Of a stretch of 64,000 nucleotides of DNA, positions 17,534-25,776 are shown piece by piece. Under the pieces are notes generated by a model, which did no database searches, was not told the DNA's origin, and saw only the letters and a list, made by a program, of their open reading frames with translations. Source of the stretch: a bacterium (GTDB taxonomy: Bacteria; Hinthialibacterota; Hinthialibacteria; OLB16); assembly GCA_022072055.1 (NCBI GenBank), contig JAJVIK010000011.1:62001-126000 (forward strand), written 5' to 3'. The translations under genes were made by a program, and so were the position numbers. Each line of letters opens with the position of its first letter. Within the stretch, counting starts at the first letter, position 1.

Positions 17534-18519
17534 TTTCCGATCCCGATGGCCGCCTTGGCCTCGGCAAGCACTTCGGAGGCGATCCGGCGCGCGCGCTCGG
17601 CCCCATCGCCGAGGATTTCCCGCAAGCGATCCGGGCGCGCGGCGATTTCGGCATGACGCTCTCGGACTTCCGCGAGATACATGTTCAGATTAACGCCGAG
17701 TTCGCGTTTGCACTCCACGCATCCGATCGTCGCCGCGCGACAGGCGGCGTCGATCTCCTTGGTCCTCGCGGCAGGGGTGAAGATCTTGTGATAGGTGAAC
17801 ACTGTGCACACGTCGGGGTTCCCCGGATCGCTCCGGCGGACCCTGGCGGGGTCGGTGATCATCGTGGAGACCTTCTTGGCGGTGCTCTCCTCGGATTCGG
17901 TCACGTTGATGGCGTTGTCGTAACTCTTGCTCATCTTGCGATTGTCGAGTCCGGGAAGCTTCGTGGTTTCGGTCTGGAGCGCCTGAGGCTCCGGGAAGAC
18001 CTCGCCGTAAAGGTAATTGAACCGGCGCGCAATCTCCCGGCACAGCTCCAGGTGCGGGAGCTGATCCTCGCCCACGGGAACATGCGTGGCCTTGTAAGCC
18101 AGGATGTCCGCGGCCTGGAGAACGGGATACCCCAGAAACCCGTAAGTCAAAAGGTCCTTTCCGACCAGGTTCTGAATCTGCTCCTTGTAAGTCGGGACCC
18201 GCTCCAGCCAGGGAAGCGGAGTGAACATGCCGAAGAGAGTGGCCAGTTCCACATGCTCGGGGACATCCGACTGGACGAACAGGATGGACCTGTCCGGGTC
18301 AATTCCGGCCGCGAGGAGCTCCATCGCCATCTGCTCCGAGCGCTCGCGCAGGCTATATTTAGCCAGATTCTCATACTCGGTCGTGCAGGCGTGCCAATCC
18401 ACCACGGACAGGATGACCTCGTAGTCGTTCTGCAGGTCGACCCAGTTCTTGACCGCCCCCAGGAAATTCCCAAGGTGCATCTGGCCAGTCGGACGGATTC
18501 CGGAGAAAACTCTTGCCAT
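17530..18519 (-). CDS. trpS: tryptophan--tRNA ligase
   Basis: 329 residues, the usual size for bacterial TrpRS. The HIGH-type motif appears as HLGN within SGIRPTGQMHLGNFLGAV, and the KMSKS loop is intact (DNRKMSKSYDNAI). GVPVGEDQLPHLELCREIARRFN is the conserved tRNA/ATP site block. It catalyses ATP-dependent charging of tRNA-Trp in the cytoplasm. It heads a four-gene minus-strand operon (trpS-scpA-scpB-DUF1501) with four-base overlaps, and a sigma70-like promoter lies about 70 bases upstream. Confidence 0.97.
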   Translation of the reverse strand: MARVFSGIRPTGQMHLGNFLGAVKNWVDLQNDYEVILSVVDWHACTTEYENLAKYSLRERSEQMAMELLAAGIDPDRSILFVQSDVPEHVELATLFGMFTPLPWLERVPTYKEQIQNLVGKDLLTYGFLGYPVLQAADILAYKATHVPVGEDQLPHLELCREIARRFNYLYGEVFPEPQALQTETTKLPGLDNRKMSKSYDNAINVTESEESTAKKVSTMITDPARVRRSDPGNPDVCTVFTYHKIFTPAARTKEIDAACRAATIGCVECKRELGVNLNMYLAEVRERHAEIAARPDRLREILGDGAERARRIASEVLAEAKAAIGIGK

Positions 18520-18585
18520 CGGCTTCGAAGGGACCCCTCAAGAATGGCAAAGGGGAAGCACGGACGCCTCCCCAAACCGAGAGCG

Positions 18586-18614
18586 ACTATAACCAGACCC
18601 TCCCGCCGGGGCAA
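18586..18614 (-). promoter_or_regulatory. trpS: sigma70-like promoter for trpS operon
   Basis: On the minus strand a TTGCCC -35 (18609-18614) is separated by exactly 17 bases from TATAGT (18586-18591), which matches the -10 consensus in five of six positions. It points into trpS, whose ATG is 67 bases downstream. Consensus match and spacing are the only evidence. Confidence 0.5.
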
Positions 18615-18642
18615 GGTTGGACCGGCATCTCCGGTTAAGGGC

Positions 18643-18671
18643 TTCACCCGGACTGAAATCTGAAGGATAGT
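18643..18671 (+). promoter_or_regulatory. candidate promoter for the FAAL-PKS-NRPS operon
   Basis: TTCACC (18643-18648), 17 bases, GATAGT (18666-18671): each hexamer matches the sigma70 consensus in four of six positions. It is the best plus-strand candidate in the 355-base gap between trpS and the FAAL gene, which otherwise contains the short leader ORF (18801-18878), a T7 run (18851-18857) and a weak 5-bp stem (GGGGA/TCCCC) just before it. Weak evidence. Confidence 0.25.
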
Positions 18672-18800
18672 TCCCCCCTGCCTCCAGGCAATGGCGCCCA
18701 AATCCCCCGCCTCCTCTTCATATTCCGGGGCATTTCAGGGAGAATTGGTTCAATGCCGGGCCTGGGGGGAAGGCGCCGGGCCGCCGAAAACGAGGAGAAA

Positions 18801-18878
18801 ATGGGTACCGCAAAGGTGGGGATGATCGGAGTTCCCCGCGCCTTGATCCGTTTTTTTGAGGGTTCCAAATCATCGTGA
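18801..18878 (+). CDS. possible 25-codon leader ORF, overlapping the FAAL start
   Basis: ATG at 18801 has GAGGAG immediately upstream (18792-18797, spacing three bases) and opens a frame of 25 codons beginning MGTAKVGMIGVP and ending in SKSS. Its TGA (18876-18878) overlaps the GTG start of FAAL (18875-18877) as GTGA, the same four-base overlap used by other genes here. The FAAL GTG has no good ribosome site of its own, so translation could be coupled to this leader. It may be a translational-coupling or attenuator-type ORF; a functional peptide is possible but not supported. Chance occurrence cannot be excluded. Confidence 0.35.
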   Translation: MGTAKVGMIGVPRALIRFFEGSKSS

Positions 18879-20683
18879 CAGAGCTTCTGAAATCCCTGCC
18901 GCAACACATCGAGGTCGTCTATGAAGAGCAACCCAGGGTGGAGACCCTGGTGGAATTGTTTCGATGGCGGGGATACCAACACCCCAAACGACTGGCCTTA
19001 TCATTCCTGCTTGAAGGATCGGAGACCGAGGTCACTCACTCCTATGGCGAGCTGGACTTGAGGGCGCGCGCCATCGCCGCGCGGCTTCAGGCGCACGGTA
19101 TGCAGGATAAGCCTGTCCTGATGCTGTTCCCGGCGGGTCTCGACTTTGTGGCCGGCTTCCTGGGTTGCCTCTATGGCGGCGCGGTTGCGATCCCTGCCTA
19201 CCCTCCACACCCGGCGCGGTTGGCCCGAGACCTGCCTCGAATCCGCGCCATCGCGCGGGATGCCCTTCCCGTGGCGGTGCTGACCGTCTCTTCGCTCCTC
19301 GAAAAGCGGGAGGAACTCTGCCGGCAGGCCCCCGAGCTCGGCACGCTCCCTTGGCTGGCCGCCGACAAGATCTCCGTTAATGGGGCAGAGGACTGGCTGG
19401 AAAGAGAGATCGATCCGGATTCTCTGGCCTTCCTCCAATACACTTCCGGGTCCACGGCCTCTCCCAGGGGGGTCATGGTGACTCACGGGAACCTCTTGCA
19501 CAATTCCTCCCTGATTCATGACTACTTCGAGACCGGAGAGGATTGCCGGGGTGTCTTTTGGCTTCCGGCCTACCATGACATGGGGCTGGTTGGCGGCATT
19601 CTCCAAGTCCTTTTTTGCGGAACTTCAGCGCTGCTGATGTCTCCGCTCGCCTTCCTTCAGCGCCCCATGCGGTGGCTGCAGGCGATTTCCAGAACCGGGG
19701 CGAACATCAGCGGGGGCCCGAACTTTGCTTACGACCTTTGTGCGCGCAAGGCCACCCCGGAGCAGATTGCGAGCCTCGATTTAAGCTGCTGGGAACTCGC
19801 CTTCAACGGCGCGGAGCCTGTGCGGGCGGATACCCTGGAGCGGTTCGCCAAGGTTTTTGAGCCATGCGGCTTCCGCTGGGAGGCGTTCTATCCGTGCTAT
19901 GGTCTGGCCGAAGGGACTCTGATTGTGTCCGGTGGAAAGCGCTCCGAGCCGCCGGTCATCCGACGTTTCGACGAGGAGGCGCTCAAGTGTGACCACGCCA
20001 TCGAGGTGGCCCCGGACCACCCCAGCGCGCGCACCTTGGTGGGGTGCGGCGAACCTCACCCCGACCAGGAGGTGGTGATTGTCGATCCGGACACCTCTGA
20101 AAGCCTCCCGGAGGGCCGCATCGGGGAGATCTGGGTGGCCGGGCCGAGCGTGGCGGCGGGCTACTGGAGGAAACCTGAGGAATCCGCCAAGACCTTCCAG
20201 GCCAGTCTGCGAGAGGCCGGGTCAGGACGGCACTTGAGGACGGGGGACCTTGGGTTCCTCAAGGATGGGGAGCTGTTTGTAACCGGGCGTCTCAAGGACC
20301 TGATCGTCCTGGAAGGACGCAACCACTATCCTCAGGATATCGAGCGGACAGTGGAAAGGGCGCATCCGACGCTGCGGGATGATTGCTCGGCGGTGTTCCT
20401 GGCGGAGATTGAGGGTCGCGAACGGCTGGTTGTGGTCGCCGAGGTGGAGCCGCGTTTCACCAAGCCCCGGATTGGAGACAACGGAAACGGACAAGTGTCC
20501 AAAGGGTGGGATGAAGCCGAAGTGGTCCGGATCATCCGTCGAGTCGTTTCCGAGATGCATGACCTTCAGGTCCATTCGGTCGTTCTCATCAAACCGGGGA
20601 GGATCCCCAAGACCTCCAGCGGCAAGATCCAGCGTCACGCCTGCCGCGCCGCCTTCCTGGAAGGAAAACTCGAACGGATTTAG
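18875..20683 (+). CDS. fatty acyl-AMP ligase (FAAL)
   Basis: 602 residues, ANL superfamily. The P-loop-like A3 motif is YTSGSTASPRGVMVTHGNL (from residue 189). WLPAYHDMGLVGG (residues 229-240), the FAAL hallmark HDMGL, is followed by ELAFNGAEPVR and FYPCYGLAEGTLIVSGG, both typical of FAAL rather than acyl-CoA synthetases; the C-terminal lysine block is KTSSGKIQRHACR. FAALs form acyl-adenylates from free fatty acids and transfer them to an ACP phosphopantetheine rather than to CoA. The PKS gene, starting nine bases downstream, begins with an ACP, the expected acceptor. GTG start; no upstream in-frame start was found. Confidence 0.93.
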   Translation: MTELLKSLPQHIEVVYEEQPRVETLVELFRWRGYQHPKRLALSFLLEGSETEVTHSYGELDLRARAIAARLQAHGMQDKPVLMLFPAGLDFVAGFLGCLYGGAVAIPAYPPHPARLARDLPRIRAIARDALPVAVLTVSSLLEKREELCRQAPELGTLPWLAADKISVNGAEDWLEREIDPDSLAFLQYTSGSTASPRGVMVTHGNLLHNSSLIHDYFETGEDCRGVFWLPAYHDMGLVGGILQVLFCGTSALLMSPLAFLQRPMRWLQAISRTGANISGGPNFAYDLCARKATPEQIASLDLSCWELAFNGAEPVRADTLERFAKVFEPCGFRWEAFYPCYGLAEGTLIVSGGKRSEPPVIRRFDEEALKCDHAIEVAPDHPSARTLVGCGEPHPDQEVVIVDPDTSESLPEGRIGEIWVAGPSVAAGYWRKPEESAKTFQASLREAGSGRHLRTGDLGFLKDGELFVTGRLKDLIVLEGRNHYPQDIERTVERAHPTLRDDCSAVFLAEIEGRERLVVVAEVEPRFTKPRIGDNGNGQVSKGWDEAEVVRIIRRVVSEMHDLQVHSVVLIKPGRIPKTSSGKIQRHACRAAFLEGKLERI

Positions 20684-20692
20684 AATGGTGGG

Positions 20693-23600
20693 ATGAGCTG
20701 GGAACCGGATCCATCGGAGTTGAATCCGCCATCCGAACCGTACGCCCGTGGGAACCCCTCACCGCGCGCCCCGCGGCGCCCGACAGCTGCGGAGATTCAG
20801 GACTGGCTGGTGGCCAAGCTCGCCCAGGAGCTCGAGATCGATCCCCGGGATATCGATGCGCGCGAACCATTTTCCACCTATGGGCTGAGCTCGGTCCTCG
20901 CGGTCAGCCTTTCCGGGGACTTGGAAGACTGGCTGGGCCGTCCCCTCTCACCCACACTCGCTTTTGACTATCCCTCGATAGAGGCGCTTGCGGGACACCT
21001 TTCCGGCGAGTCCGATCCCACCACGCGCCAAGATGTAGCCTCGACCGGTTTCCGCGCGGACAAGGAGGCTGTCGCGCTTGTGGGAATCGGGTGTCGCTTT
21101 CCCGGGGCCAATGGCCCCAGGGCCTTCTGGGAGCTCCTATCCGAAGGTCGCGATGCCATCACGGAAGTCCCGCCGGATCGTTGGGACGCCGAGAGTCTCT
21201 ATGATCCCAACCCGGACACACCTGGAAAGATGAACTCCAAATGGGGGGGATTCCTCCAGGGAGTGGATCAGTTCGACGCCCGCTTTTTCGGAATCTCCCC
21301 GAGGGAGGCCGCGCGCATGGACCCGCAGCAGCGACTCCTGCTCGAGGTCGGTTGGGAGGCGCTCGAGGATGCCGGGATCGTGCCCAAGGAGCTTTCCGGC
21401 ACGGCCACCGGGGTCTTCATGGGGGTCAGCACGAACGATTATCTGAGGCTGTTGCTCACCACGGACGAAGGCGCGCACGATGATCCCTATTCCGGAACCG
21501 GCGCCGCCGCCGGGATCGCCTCGGGCCGCCTCTCATACGCCCTCGGCCTTCAGGGACCGACCCTCACCGTGGACACCGCCTGCTCCTCTTCGCTGGTCGC
21601 GGTGCACCTTGCAATCCGAAGCCTCCTCTCGCGCGAGTGCGATACCGCGCTCGCCGGGGGCGTCAATCTGATCCTTGTTCCCGAAAGCACGGTCTATTTT
21701 TCCAAAGTCCGGGCGATGTCGCCGGAAGGTCGCTGCAAAGCCTTTGACGCCTCCGCGGATGGGTATGTCCGTTCGGAAGGCTGCGGCGTGCTGGTCCTCA
21801 AGCGCCTCGCTGACGCGCTAGCTCAAGGCGACCGTGTTTACGCGGTCTTGAGCGGCTCGGCGGTGAATCATGATGGGCGCAGCGGAGGCCTGACAGTCCC
21901 CAACGGTCAGGCCCAGCAGAGAGTCATTCGCGCCGCGCTTGCGGATGCCGGGGTGGATCCGCTCGATGTGGGTTATGTCGAGGCGCACGGGACCGGGACC
22001 TCCCTCGGCGATCCCATCGAGGTCCGCGCACTCGCCTCGGTCCTCTGTGAGAACCGTCACCCCTCGGCGGCGCTGGCCATCGGGTCGGTCAAGACCAACA
22101 TCGGCCATCTGGAGGCCCCTTCCGGAGTGGCGGGATTGATCAAAGTCGCCCTTGCCCTTCAGCACCGAGAAATTCCCCCGCACCTCCACCTCCGCAGACG
22201 GAATCCGCATGTCGAATGGGACCAACTGCCGATTTCCATCCCCACCGAGCGGACTCCGTGGAAGCCAGTGCACGGGAAGCGAATCGCGGGGGTCAGTTCC
22301 TTCGGGTTTAGCGGCGCCAACGCCCATGTGGTGGTTGCGGAGGCCCCAGAGCCTCCCCCTGCCGTTCACGATCCGGCAGCCCAGGCGGAGGCGTTTTTCC
22401 TACCGCTCTCGGCGCGAAGCGAGACCGCGCTGCAGAAAATTGCGGAGCAGTTCCACGATATCTTGTCCCAATCGGAAATCCAGCTCCGGGACATCTGCCA
22501 CACCTGCGCCGCCCGAAGGGAGCACCATGACCACCGCCTCGCGGTTTTCGGAAAGACGCGGGAGGATTTGACTGCGCGCTTGAAGAGCTTCCTCGCGGGA
22601 GAGTCGGAGAGGCAAGGAGTCCGGTCCGGAAAGGTCCCCACCAACCACACTCCGCGGTTAGGATTCCATTTCCCGGATGTTGGCCCCTCCTGGAGTGAGT
22701 TCACAACTTCTCTCCGACACAGCTCCCGTGAGTTTGATGCGGTGGTGTCGCTTGCTAAATCGGAGGCGGGCCGATACGCCAATGTCGCCCCGATCAGCCG
22801 CCGCCATGTCGATCCGCCGGTGGAGGGATTTCCGAACCCCGAGACCGCCTTCTGCGCCTATCAGATCGCGCTGGCCAATCACCTGCGGGCGCATGGGGTG
22901 ATCGTGGAAACTTTCCACGGAGAGGGGCTGGGCCAAATCGCGGCGGACTGTCTGGCCGGGAAGCTCACTCTTCAGGAGGCGATCCGGGTGGCGGCATGCG
23001 GTGAACGTCCCCACATCGAGCCTGGACGCTCCGCCACGCGTGAAACCGATTGGGCGCGCAGTCGCTGTGACCTCTTCGTCCGGATCGGGCCGCGCCAGGA
23101 TTCCCAAGAGGCTCCCCCGCGGGGAAAAGGCGGCAGGTCGAGACCCCTTGAGCTGGATTTCTCCTCGGATCTTCCCAAGGCCGTACCTGCTGATCTGCTT
23201 GCCACATTGTATTGCGCCGGGTTTCCAATCCACTGGAACAGCCTCTGGCCTCACGGGGGCCGGCATGTCGATCTCCCGACCTACCCCTGGGACCACGAGC
23301 GCCACTGGATTGAGCCATCCGGTGATGGATGGTCCGCTCGTTCCCGGGATCCTCGTTTCGGTCGAGCGGTCGAACTCGCCGGATCTCCCGGCTCATTTGT
23401 CTGGGAGGCGGGCCTCGATGGAAGACTCCTGGAGCGGATGGGATTGAACGGCCGCGCGAGGATCAAGGACCTGTCGCCTTCAATGGTCGAGCGGGTGGCG
23501 GAAACCGCCGCTCTTGAAACCCTCAAGCGCGACTTGAGAGTCACCAACCTCCGGCTCACGGGGGAGGCGATTTCTCCACCCTCGGCGGCGGACCCGGTCC

Positions 23601-25774
23601 TCCAAGTGGCGCTATCATCGGTTGAAGGTGGCGCGGGTTTTCGCCTATACAGTCGCTCCACAAACGGCCATCCGGGGGCGGGAATATGGGCCCTCTTGGC
23701 CGAGGGAAACCTGTGCGAGGAAGCCGGCGCCGACGGTACGAGCCACCAGTGGTTCCACGAAGTTGTCTGGGAGCACAAGCCGATTCAGGGGGGGGCCGGA
23801 TTGGACCGGGGACGAGTTTCTCTGGTCTTCTCCGATGATTCTGGGGTGAGCAGCGCGTTTCTGCGTCAACTCGGAACCGCGAACTTGATCCGGGTCCGGC
23901 GCGGCGAAACGTTCCAGCGACCTTCGGAAATGGAGTTTGAGATTTCGCCCTCCGATCCGAGCCACTTTGGTCGTCTACTGGCGGAGGTCCATGCCTCAGG
24001 CGCAAGCCCGGTTCGGGATATCGTGTTTCTCTGGGGTCTCGATCTCCCGGGGTCCGGCGGCGTAAATGCACCCACTTTTGAGAAGTCCTTGGCCGAGCGC
24101 CTGGCCGAGGCTCTCCATTTGATCCAAGCCTGCATACGCGCTGGAACGAAGCAGGCCCCGAGGCTTCGATTCGTGACTCGCGGCGCGGTTCACACCGGGG
24201 TTGCGGAGGACGAGGCGGTAGAACCCGCGCAAGCGGCCTTGATGGGACTCACACGCGCCCTGGCGGGGGAACACCCGGCGCTCTGGGGCGGCCACATCGA
24301 CCTTGATCCCAGCATGAGTCCGGAGCGGACGGCGGCAATTCTCGCACGTGAAATCGACTGCCTCGATGGCGAGGACCGCGTGGCTTTGCGCGGGAGTGAA
24401 CGCCTCGTGGCGCGTTTGATTCCGTGCTCCCTTGGCGAGGAGACTAGCGACTCCGTTGTTCCGCTCGGGAACCGCGTTTGCCTGATCACCGGCGGGATGG
24501 GGGAAATCGGCCGAGAGCTCGCACGTTGGTTTGCGCGACGCGGGGCCAGGCGGATTGTCCTCTTGGGACGAACGCCGGCGCCCGCAAGGGTTGAGTGGAA
24601 TGCCATTCCGGAAGGACACCCCCGGAGGGAACTGGTTGAATCCTTGATGGAGATTGAATCGCATGGCGCGGAGGTTCGCTGTGTGGCGGCGGATGTCGGC
24701 GATATGGCCTCCATGCAACACGCGCTTGAGGAACTTGCGCGCGAGGGGTGGGATAGCTTCGGTGGAGTGGTTCACGCGGCTGGGGTCGCCGATCCCAAAC
24801 CGCTGCTTGAATTGGACCGGGACACCCTGGCGAAAACTCTCCACCCCAAAGTCTCCGGCGCCCTGATCCTCGCGGACCTCCTGAAAAACCACCCACTTGA
24901 GTTCTTCGTTTTGTTCTCGTCCGGCGCGGCGGTCCTAAACTCACCGCTCCTGGGCGCGTACTCGGCGGCGAACTGTTTTCTCGACGCCCTCCCTCAATCC
25001 CTGGGACAAACGGGAATTCGAGCCACCAGCATCGCCTGGGGGTTCTGGAGCGAGGTTGGTCTGGCCGCGCGCTATCGGCGTGAGGGGGGGAGGGGCTTGC
25101 TACCGCGCGGGATGGAACCGATTGAACCGAGCGAAGGGTTACGAATCTTCGGAGGGATTCTCCGGGAGCGCCCAAAGCAGGTTGTGGTCATGCCGATCGA
25201 TTGGCGTGCATGGGGGGATTTCCACCGCCGCGTGGGAGGGAGCGCCCCTCTGCTTGAGAAGGTGTTGGCGGGTGCACGCGCGGAGCGTGGAGGCGACGCT
25301 CAAGAGGGCAGGGAAAGGTCCGGGGCGTTGGAGCGCCTGATGGGCGCGCCCTCCGAACAACGGCGCGCCCTTCTGGAGGATATCCTCGCCGACCAGGTCG
25401 CCGCGATTCTTGGATTCTCCCCCGCGCGCATGGACCGGGCGCAGCCGCTCGACAATTTGGGAATCGACTCCCTGATGGCGGTGGAGCTCAAGAACTGGGC
25501 GGAATCCGAGCTGGGCATCCTGGTTCCGGTCAGCCTGTTCCTGGAGGGACCGAGCCTCACCGATCTGGTCACCCGGCTTCTGCCGGATGTTCTCGCCACG
25601 ATCTCCTCGCGAAGCGGGAATCCTCCAAGGCATCCCTCCGCTCGCCCGAATGAGGAGACGCGAGACATCATCACTCCCGAAAGAGCCGAAAAACTTCTCT
25701 CCGAACTGGATGGTCTTTCGGATGAGGAGGTCGAGCGCCTCCTTGGAAGCCTCGCCTCCCAGCAAGAATCGTAA
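20693..25774 (+). CDS. type I PKS: ACP-KS-(dead AT)-(dead DH)-KR-ACP
   Basis: 1,693 residues. ACP1 (about 25-100): GLSSVLAV, Ser67. KS (about 118-545): Cys297 in DTACSSSLVAV, His432 in EAHGTGTSLGDP and His472 in TNIGHLEA, a full catalytic set. AT-like region (about 655-880): GFHFPDVGPSW replaces the usual FPGQGSQ, and the GHSxGE nucleophile motif reads GEGLGQ (743-748), so Ser is Gly745; the segment from there to FVRIGP is much shortened, while the post-AT motif VDLPTYPWDHERHWIE remains. DH-like region (about 885-1020) lacks HxxxGxxxxP. KR (about 1260-1470): TGGMGEIG, Ser1410, Tyr1423, Asn1427 intact. ACP2: GIDSLMAVEL, Ser1593. Hence chain extension, if any, needs malonyl delivered in trans. 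Confidence 0.93.
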   Translation: MSWEPDPSELNPPSEPYARGNPSPRAPRRPTAAEIQDWLVAKLAQELEIDPRDIDAREPFSTYGLSSVLAVSLSGDLEDWLGRPLSPTLAFDYPSIEALAGHLSGESDPTTRQDVASTGFRADKEAVALVGIGCRFPGANGPRAFWELLSEGRDAITEVPPDRWDAESLYDPNPDTPGKMNSKWGGFLQGVDQFDARFFGISPREAARMDPQQRLLLEVGWEALEDAGIVPKELSGTATGVFMGVSTNDYLRLLLTTDEGAHDDPYSGTGAAAGIASGRLSYALGLQGPTLTVDTACSSSLVAVHLAIRSLLSRECDTALAGGVNLILVPESTVYFSKVRAMSPEGRCKAFDASADGYVRSEGCGVLVLKRLADALAQGDRVYAVLSGSAVNHDGRSGGLTVPNGQAQQRVIRAALADAGVDPLDVGYVEAHGTGTSLGDPIEVRALASVLCENRHPSAALAIGSVKTNIGHLEAPSGVAGLIKVALALQHREIPPHLHLRRRNPHVEWDQLPISIPTERTPWKPVHGKRIAGVSSFGFSGANAHVVVAEAPEPPPAVHDPAAQAEAFFLPLSARSETALQKIAEQFHDILSQSEIQLRDICHTCAARREHHDHRLAVFGKTREDLTARLKSFLAGESERQGVRSGKVPTNHTPRLGFHFPDVGPSWSEFTTSLRHSSREFDAVVSLAKSEAGRYANVAPISRRHVDPPVEGFPNPETAFCAYQIALANHLRAHGVIVETFHGEGLGQIAADCLAGKLTLQEAIRVAACGERPHIEPGRSATRETDWARSRCDLFVRIGPRQDSQEAPPRGKGGRSRPLELDFSSDLPKAVPADLLATLYCAGFPIHWNSLWPHGGRHVDLPTYPWDHERHWIEPSGDGWSARSRDPRFGRAVELAGSPGSFVWEAGLDGRLLERMGLNGRARIKDLSPSMVERVAETAALETLKRDLRVTNLRLTGEAISPPSAADPVLQVALSSVEGGAGFRLYSRSTNGHPGAGIWALLAEGNLCEEAGADGTSHQWFHEVVWEHKPIQGGAGLDRGRVSLVFSDDSGVSSAFLRQLGTANLIRVRRGETFQRPSEMEFEISPSDPSHFGRLLAEVHASGASPVRDIVFLWGLDLPGSGGVNAPTFEKSLAERLAEALHLIQACIRAGTKQAPRLRFVTRGAVHTGVAEDEAVEPAQAALMGLTRALAGEHPALWGGHIDLDPSMSPERTAAILAREIDCLDGEDRVALRGSERLVARLIPCSLGEETSDSVVPLGNRVCLITGGMGEIGRELARWFARRGARRIVLLGRTPAPARVEWNAIPEGHPRRELVESLMEIESHGAEVRCVAADVGDMASMQHALEELAREGWDSFGGVVHAAGVADPKPLLELDRDTLAKTLHPKVSGALILADLLKNHPLEFFVLFSSGAAVLNSPLLGAYSAANCFLDALPQSLGQTGIRATSIAWGFWSEVGLAARYRREGGRGLLPRGMEPIEPSEGLRIFGGILRERPKQVVVMPIDWRAWGDFHRRVGGSAPLLEKVLAGARAERGGDAQEGRERSGALERLMGAPSEQRRALLEDILADQVAAILGFSPARMDRAQPLDNLGIDSLMAVELKNWAESELGILVPVSLFLEGPSLTDLVTRLLPDVLATISSRSGNPPRHPSARPNEETRDIITPERAEKLLSELDGLSDEEVERLLGSLASQQES

Positions 25775-25776
25775 GA

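Noticed and set aside
18875-20683. Acyl-CoA synthetase
   Set aside because: The HDMGL and NGAEPVR blocks and the downstream ACP favour FAAL.
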